From NCBI RefSeq assembly GCF_033845285.1, contig NZ_JAWXCX010000001.1:573495-637494 (forward strand): 64,000 nt of DNA. The letters run 5' to 3'. The position numbers were made by a program, and so were the translations under genes. This stretch comes from Marinococcus sp. PL1-022 (GTDB lineage: Bacteria; Bacillota; Bacilli; Bacillales; Marinococcaceae). Below are positions 60,482-64,000 of the stretch, one piece after another; the first letter of the stretch is position 1; every line of letters starts with the position of its first letter. A model generated the notes under the pieces. That model saw nothing but the letters and a program-made list of their open reading frames with translations, had not been told where the DNA came from and searched no databases.

Positions 60482-61759
60482 ATGGGCATTTGGGAGGAAT
60501 TAGAGGAAAGAGGACTTGTGAATCAGGTGACAGAAAGAGAGGGACTTAAGGATCATTTAAATAACGGTCAGCTCCGTTTTTACTGTGGATTTGACCCTAC
60601 AGGAGACAGCCTCCATATTGGTCACCTGCTGACTATTATTTTAATGCGCCGGATGCAGCTGCACGGCCATCAGCCAATTGCTCTTGTAGGCGGGGGTACT
60701 GGAATGATTGGGGACCCGAGTGGGAGAAACGCGGAACGCTCTCTGAACGAACCAGACATTGTGGAAGGTTTTTCACAAAAAATTCGTACTCAGCTCGAAA
60801 AATACCTGGATTTTGACGGGGCGTATGGTGCAGAAATTGTAAACAACCATGACTGGCTTGGAAGCATGACCCTCATCAGCTTCCTGAGAGACTTTGGAAA
60901 GCATTTCAGCGTCAATTATATGCTCGCCAAAGAATCAGTGGAATCCCGGATTCAGGAAGGCATTTCTTTTACTGAATTCAGCTATCAGATAATGCAGTCA
61001 ATCGATTTTTACTACCTGTACAAAAATCATCAGTGTACGCTTCAAATCGGTGGCAGCGACCAATGGGGCAATATTACCGCTGGTTTAGAGCTGATTCGCC
61101 GTCTGGAATATGAAGATGAGGAAAAATCTCCTGCTTACGGCATGACAATCCCATTAGTGACTAAAGCCGACGGCACGAAATTTGGAAAAACAGCCGGGTA
61201 CGCAATATGGCTCGATCCTGAAAAAACATCTCCATACGAAATGTACCAATTTCTGCTTAATACAGACGATCGTGATGTATTAAAGTTCATACGCTACTTT
61301 ACGTTTATTGATCAGGAAGAAATGAAAGAGCTTGAAGAAAAGATGCAGGCAGAGCCTGAAAAAAGGGAACCTCACCGGAGGCTCGCCCAGGAAATCACCT
61401 CATTTGTTCACGGCCGGGCAGCGCTGAATCAAGCTGAAAACATTACGAAGGCTCTGTTTGGCGGAGGCGAGCTCACAGCACTGACAGCAGATGAAATAGC
61501 GCAGGGCTTTAAGGATGTACCATCGTACACGATGGAAACAGAGGAACAAAACCTGGTGGAGCTCTTGGTTCAAGCGGGCATAGCAGGTTCAAAACGACAG
61601 GCCAGGGAAGATGTGCAGAATGGGGCCGTATATATTAATGGAGAGAGAGAACAGAGTACAGACAAAACGGTAGGGAAAAATGATTTAATTGACGATCAAT
61701 TTATCATTATGCGCAGAGGTAAAAAGAAATATTTTCTGATTCTAAAAAACAATGGGTAA
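60482..61759 (+). CDS. tyrS: Tyrosyl-tRNA synthetase
   Basis: A 425-aa class I synthetase. The HIGH motif is at residues 45-48 (SLHIGHLL), the KMSKS equivalent is KFGKT near 233, and YQIMQSIDFYYLY and GGSDQWGNI line the Tyr site. The C-terminal ~80 residues form an S4 RNA-binding domain. AAAGGGGAAAG precedes ATG 60482. Its expression is controlled by the T-box leader upstream. IS copy 2 lies 36 bases past the stop, between tyrS and the rpsD-shared terminator. Confidence 0.97.
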   Translation: MGIWEELEERGLVNQVTEREGLKDHLNNGQLRFYCGFDPTGDSLHIGHLLTIILMRRMQLHGHQPIALVGGGTGMIGDPSGRNAERSLNEPDIVEGFSQKIRTQLEKYLDFDGAYGAEIVNNHDWLGSMTLISFLRDFGKHFSVNYMLAKESVESRIQEGISFTEFSYQIMQSIDFYYLYKNHQCTLQIGGSDQWGNITAGLELIRRLEYEDEEKSPAYGMTIPLVTKADGTKFGKTAGYAIWLDPEKTSPYEMYQFLLNTDDRDVLKFIRYFTFIDQEEMKELEEKMQAEPEKREPHRRLAQEITSFVHGRAALNQAENITKALFGGGELTALTADEIAQGFKDVPSYTMETEEQNLVELLVQAGIAGSKRQAREDVQNGAVYINGEREQSTDKTVGKNDLIDDQFIIMRRGKKKYFLILKNNG

Positions 61760-61795
61760 AAGCCGGCCGAAAAAAGCTGGGGAAATATAAAAAAT

Positions 61796-63146
61796 GGTTC
61801 TATGTCTAATGTTGGGGTGACCCCCTCCATTATCCGGCGAGCGACCATTTATATTGATGATGCAATAACACTTTGGCCCGCAGGCGGTCGTACCGCTGGA
61901 ACCCGAAGGCGTTCCGTTTGATCACCTTGGTCTGGTTGTTCAGTCCTTCCACGGTGCCATTGTGATAATCGAACGTAAAACTGTTCAGGATTTCGGTCTG
62001 CCAGCGCCGGACGGTGGCGGCAGCCTGGGCCATGTCCGGGCACCCGCTCGCTTCCACCTGCCGGTAGAAGGCGTACAGATCATCCCGGATCGCGCCGGCC
62101 TGGCCGGTTGTCATCCGGCGCTTGCTCCGCTCAAACCAGGCCCGAAAGGCTTCTTTGAGTTCATATGCCGTCCGGAGCTCTTCCGACTCGGCCAGGTAAT
62201 AGTCCCGGATCTTCACCTGTTGGGCGGTGAGGTCTTCGGCTTTTTTGGTAAACACGTGCTTCAGCCGTTTGCACCGCTTGCGGTGGTAGGACGACAGGGT
62301 GTGCTGCACGCGGCGCCGGACCCGTTCGAGAGCCCAGTACACGTGCCGGTGCACGTGAAACCGGTCCGCCACGATGATCGGACGGTTCAGGGCCCGCCGG
62401 GCCGCCTGGTGAAAGGGCGCACTCATATCCATCACGACCACCTCCACCTGGCCGCCTTTCTGCTGCAGGTACTGCTTCAGTGTCTCTTTCTTCCGGTCCG
62501 GCAAAATGTCGACCGGACGTCCGGTAGCCCCGTCCGCCACCAACAGCTGATACTTGCCGGCGCTCGTGTCGCCTTTGTACTCGTCGACAGCAATCACCCG
62601 TGGCAGCTGCTCCACGTGCGGGAGCGTCCGGGAAGCCAACTCGTCAAACCGGCGCAGCGCCGTCGTGACTGACGTGGAAAACTGGCGGGCTGTATCGGTG
62701 AAATTCTTGCCGGTGACCAGCCGGAGGCCGAGGGCCTGATTCCATTCCCGGCTGTGCCGCTGATACCGATCGACCAGTGGATTAGCTTCAGCAAATCGCT
62801 TCCCGCAGGGGCAGGCGTACCGCCGCCGACGATAATGAAGCACGGTTGGCCGTTCAAACCAGGCCGTATGCTGCACCCGCTGCCACCGGTAATCGTGGAC
62901 CCGCCGGGTCCACGTGCCACAGGCTGGGCACCGGGACCGTTTCCGGGGCACCGCCACCTGAAGGTGCACCATTCCTTCCCGTTCGTCGGTGTGGAGGACC
63001 CTTACCCCTTGGAGGCCGGGGATCGTTATGTTACTATACATATGCACGCAACTCCTATCCTGCTTGGTTTTCGTCGACGCAAGTATAACGGATATCGGAG
63101 TCTGCGTGTTTTTTTGTGTCTGTACCCCAACAAATATTATAGAGCC
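61796..63146 (-). mobile_element. ISL3-family insertion sequence, copy 2 (1351 bp)
   Basis: Same element as at 35080-36430, same orientation. Perfect 8-bp target duplication TAAAAAAT at 61788-61795 and 63147-63154. One base difference was found (62589 A against 35873 G), silent in the transposase. It interrupts no gene but separates tyrS from the convergent tyrS/rpsD terminator. Confidence 0.95.
61830..63047 (-). CDS. ISL3-family transposase, copy 2 (405 aa)
   Basis: Identical protein to copy 1: zinc-finger N-terminus with CPACG and CPCGKRF, DDE catalytic domain with VIAVDEYKG and VVVMDMSAPFH, and GTVEGLNNQTKVIKR near the end. Intact, so likely able to move both copies. Confidence 0.95.
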   Translation of the reverse strand: MHMYSNITIPGLQGVRVLHTDEREGMVHLQVAVPRKRSRCPACGTWTRRVHDYRWQRVQHTAWFERPTVLHYRRRRYACPCGKRFAEANPLVDRYQRHSREWNQALGLRLVTGKNFTDTARQFSTSVTTALRRFDELASRTLPHVEQLPRVIAVDEYKGDTSAGKYQLLVADGATGRPVDILPDRKKETLKQYLQQKGGQVEVVVMDMSAPFHQAARRALNRPIIVADRFHVHRHVYWALERVRRRVQHTLSSYHRKRCKRLKHVFTKKAEDLTAQQVKIRDYYLAESEELRTAYELKEAFRAWFERSKRRMTTGQAGAIRDDLYAFYRQVEASGCPDMAQAAATVRRWQTEILNSFTFDYHNGTVEGLNNQTKVIKRNAFGFQRYDRLRAKVLLHHQYKWSLAG

Positions 63147-63148
63147 TA

Positions 63149-63186
63149 AAAAATCCCGTGCAGATATTGATCTGCACGGGATTTTT
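63149..63186. terminator. Terminator of rpsD (originally shared with tyrS)
   Basis: AAAAATCCCGTGCAGAT ... ATCTGCACGGGATTTTT, a 17-bp stem. Its outer A-tract is part of the IS copy 2 target duplication. Confidence 0.95.
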
Positions 63187-63190
63187 ACTA

Positions 63191-63793
63191 TTAACGGGAG
63201 TAGTACTCAACGATCAGTGCTTCGGAAATTTCCGCAGGAAGCTCAGAGCGTTCAGGGTAACGACTGTAGGTGCCCTGAAGGTTGTCAGCATCAAATGTGA
63301 GATATTCCGGAACGAAAGAATTAGCTTCAAGTGCGTCCTGGATAGCGCTCATGTTGCGGGACTTTTCACGAACACTGATGGTTTTTCCTGGCTCTACGCG
63401 GTAAGACGGGATATCTACACGATTTCCGTCTACAGTGATGTGGCCATGGTTAACCAGCTGGCGTGCGCCGCGGCGTGTGCGGGAAAGGCCGAGACGATAA
63501 ACAAGGTTATCGAGACGGGATTCAAGCAGAATCAGGAAGTTTTCGCCGTGTACACCAGGCAGTTTGCCAGCGATGTTAAATGTGCGCAGGAATTGGCGCT
63601 CATTTAAGTTGTACATGAAACGAAGCTTCTGTTTTTCCTGCAGTTGAACACCGTATTCGGATAATTTTCTGCGCTGCGTTGGACCATGCTCTCCCGGCGG
63701 ATAAGGACGTTTTTCGAGTTCTTTTCCTGTACCACTGAGAGAGATGCCGAAGCGGCGGGACTTTTTCCAGGTTGGACCTGTATAGCGTGCCAT
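63191..63793 (-). CDS. rpsD: 30S ribosomal protein S4
   Basis: A 200-aa primary 16S rRNA-binding protein, exactly the length of B. subtilis S4. It starts [20 protein letters not shown]. The S4 domain ([20 protein letters not shown], residues ~95-150) is complete. It organises the 30S 5' domain and represses its own mRNA. ATG 63793 has GAGGAGG 8 bases upstream; the open frame further up runs through the untranslated leader. Confidence 0.98.
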   Translation of the reverse strand: MARYTGPTWKKSRRFGISLSGTGKELEKRPYPPGEHGPTQRRKLSEYGVQLQEKQKLRFMYNLNERQFLRTFNIAGKLPGVHGENFLILLESRLDNLVYRLGLSRTRRGARQLVNHGHITVDGNRVDIPSYRVEPGKTISVREKSRNMSAIQDALEANSFVPEYLTFDADNLQGTYSRYPERSELPAEISEALIVEYYSR

Positions 63794-63990
63794 AATGGCA
63801 TCCTCCTCTATTAAAACAAATTTTGGTATAAAAACACTGTTGGCGAATCTCCCGTCATGCTCATTTTGCCCTCGTATGTCTTCGCCCCGACAGCTAGGGG
63901 TTACGCAACACACCTTGCTGACCGCAAGGAGCAAAATGGAAAGCACATGCAAGGCTTGCCCAGGCTGTCTTTTACACAACCGTCATTATA
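63794..63990 (-). promoter_or_regulatory. rpsD leader and promoter -10
   Basis: A -10 TATAAT reads on the minus strand at 63990-63985; its -35 would fall beyond the window. The ~190-base leader includes several short pairings (e.g. CTTGC/GCAAG) and a GACGGGAGATTCGCC stretch near the start codon. Firmicute rpsD leaders bind S4 for autogenous control, so this is the probable site. Confidence 0.6.
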
Positions 63991-64000
63991 ACTTCTGGCT

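Overview
This window is chromosomal DNA from a low-to-moderate GC, Gram-positive member of the Bacillaceae. Gene content and order from about 8 kb to the right end follow the B. subtilis leuS/yt-region through rpsD: leuS, ytfP, ytgP, ytzG, ytzE, ytkP, ytlP, ytmP, trmB, ytnP, ytoP, ytpPQR, sftA, murC, ytxGH, aroA, ccpA, acuCBA, acsA, tyrS, rpsD. One class A PBP has a very acidic, Ser/Asp/Glu-rich extracellular tail. With the chemistry of the other surface proteins this suggests a salt- or alkali-adapted bacillus (inference; the species cannot be named from the sequence alone).

Layout. 0-6.4 kb: 5'-end of a BrnQ branched-chain amino acid carrier, two small unknown genes, Mn-dependent pyrophosphatase, a DMT exporter, a YeiH-type anion exporter divergent from a LysR regulator, and a FusB-like EF-G-binding protein. 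6.4-7.6 kb: a PlcR/Rgg-type (RRNPP) receptor-regulator divergent from a 41-codon secreted-peptide gene; this is the most interesting locus. 7.6-16.5 kb: gamma- and beta-class carbonic anhydrases, ytpA-ytpB (lysophospholipase and sesquarterpene synthase), the mnmL-mnmM tRNA-modification pair, leuS with an unusual structured leader, and ytfP. 16.5-23.3 kb: yjbQ, a MurJ-type flippase, a SEDS glycosyltransferase, an unknown Rossmann-like protein, a pseudouridine synthase, an FGGY kinase and YtzE. 23.6-31 kb: cysteine synthase, ThpR, a CidA/CidB pair, a NERD-like protein, PurU, YtmP, TrmB and YtnP lactonase. 31.3-35 kb: the fruR-fruK-fruA operon with repeated operator motifs. 35.1-36.4 kb and 61.8-63.1 kb: two nearly identical 1351-bp ISL3-family insertion sequences with perfect 8-bp target duplications. 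36.5-50 kb: housekeeping genes (ytoP, DUF84, a lone IIC-like transporter, ytpPQR, sftA, nicotinate phosphoribosyltransferase, murC, ytxGH, aroA). 50-56 kb: ccpA, acuCBA and divergent acsA, the acetate-utilisation module. 56-64 kb: the repeat-tailed PBP, T-box-controlled tyrS, IS copy 2 and rpsD with its leader.

How the genes fit together: peptidoglycan supply and assembly (MurC, MurJ-like, SEDS, PBP), carbon-source control (CcpA, FruRKA, AcuABC/AcsA, AroA) and translation and tRNA maturation (LeuS, TyrS, TrmB, MnmL/MnmM, RpsD, ThpR, YtzG) dominate. Accessory content is limited to the peptide-signalling pair, the two IS copies, the repeat tail and a few orphan small ORFs. No tRNA or rRNA gene, CRISPR array or prophage was seen.
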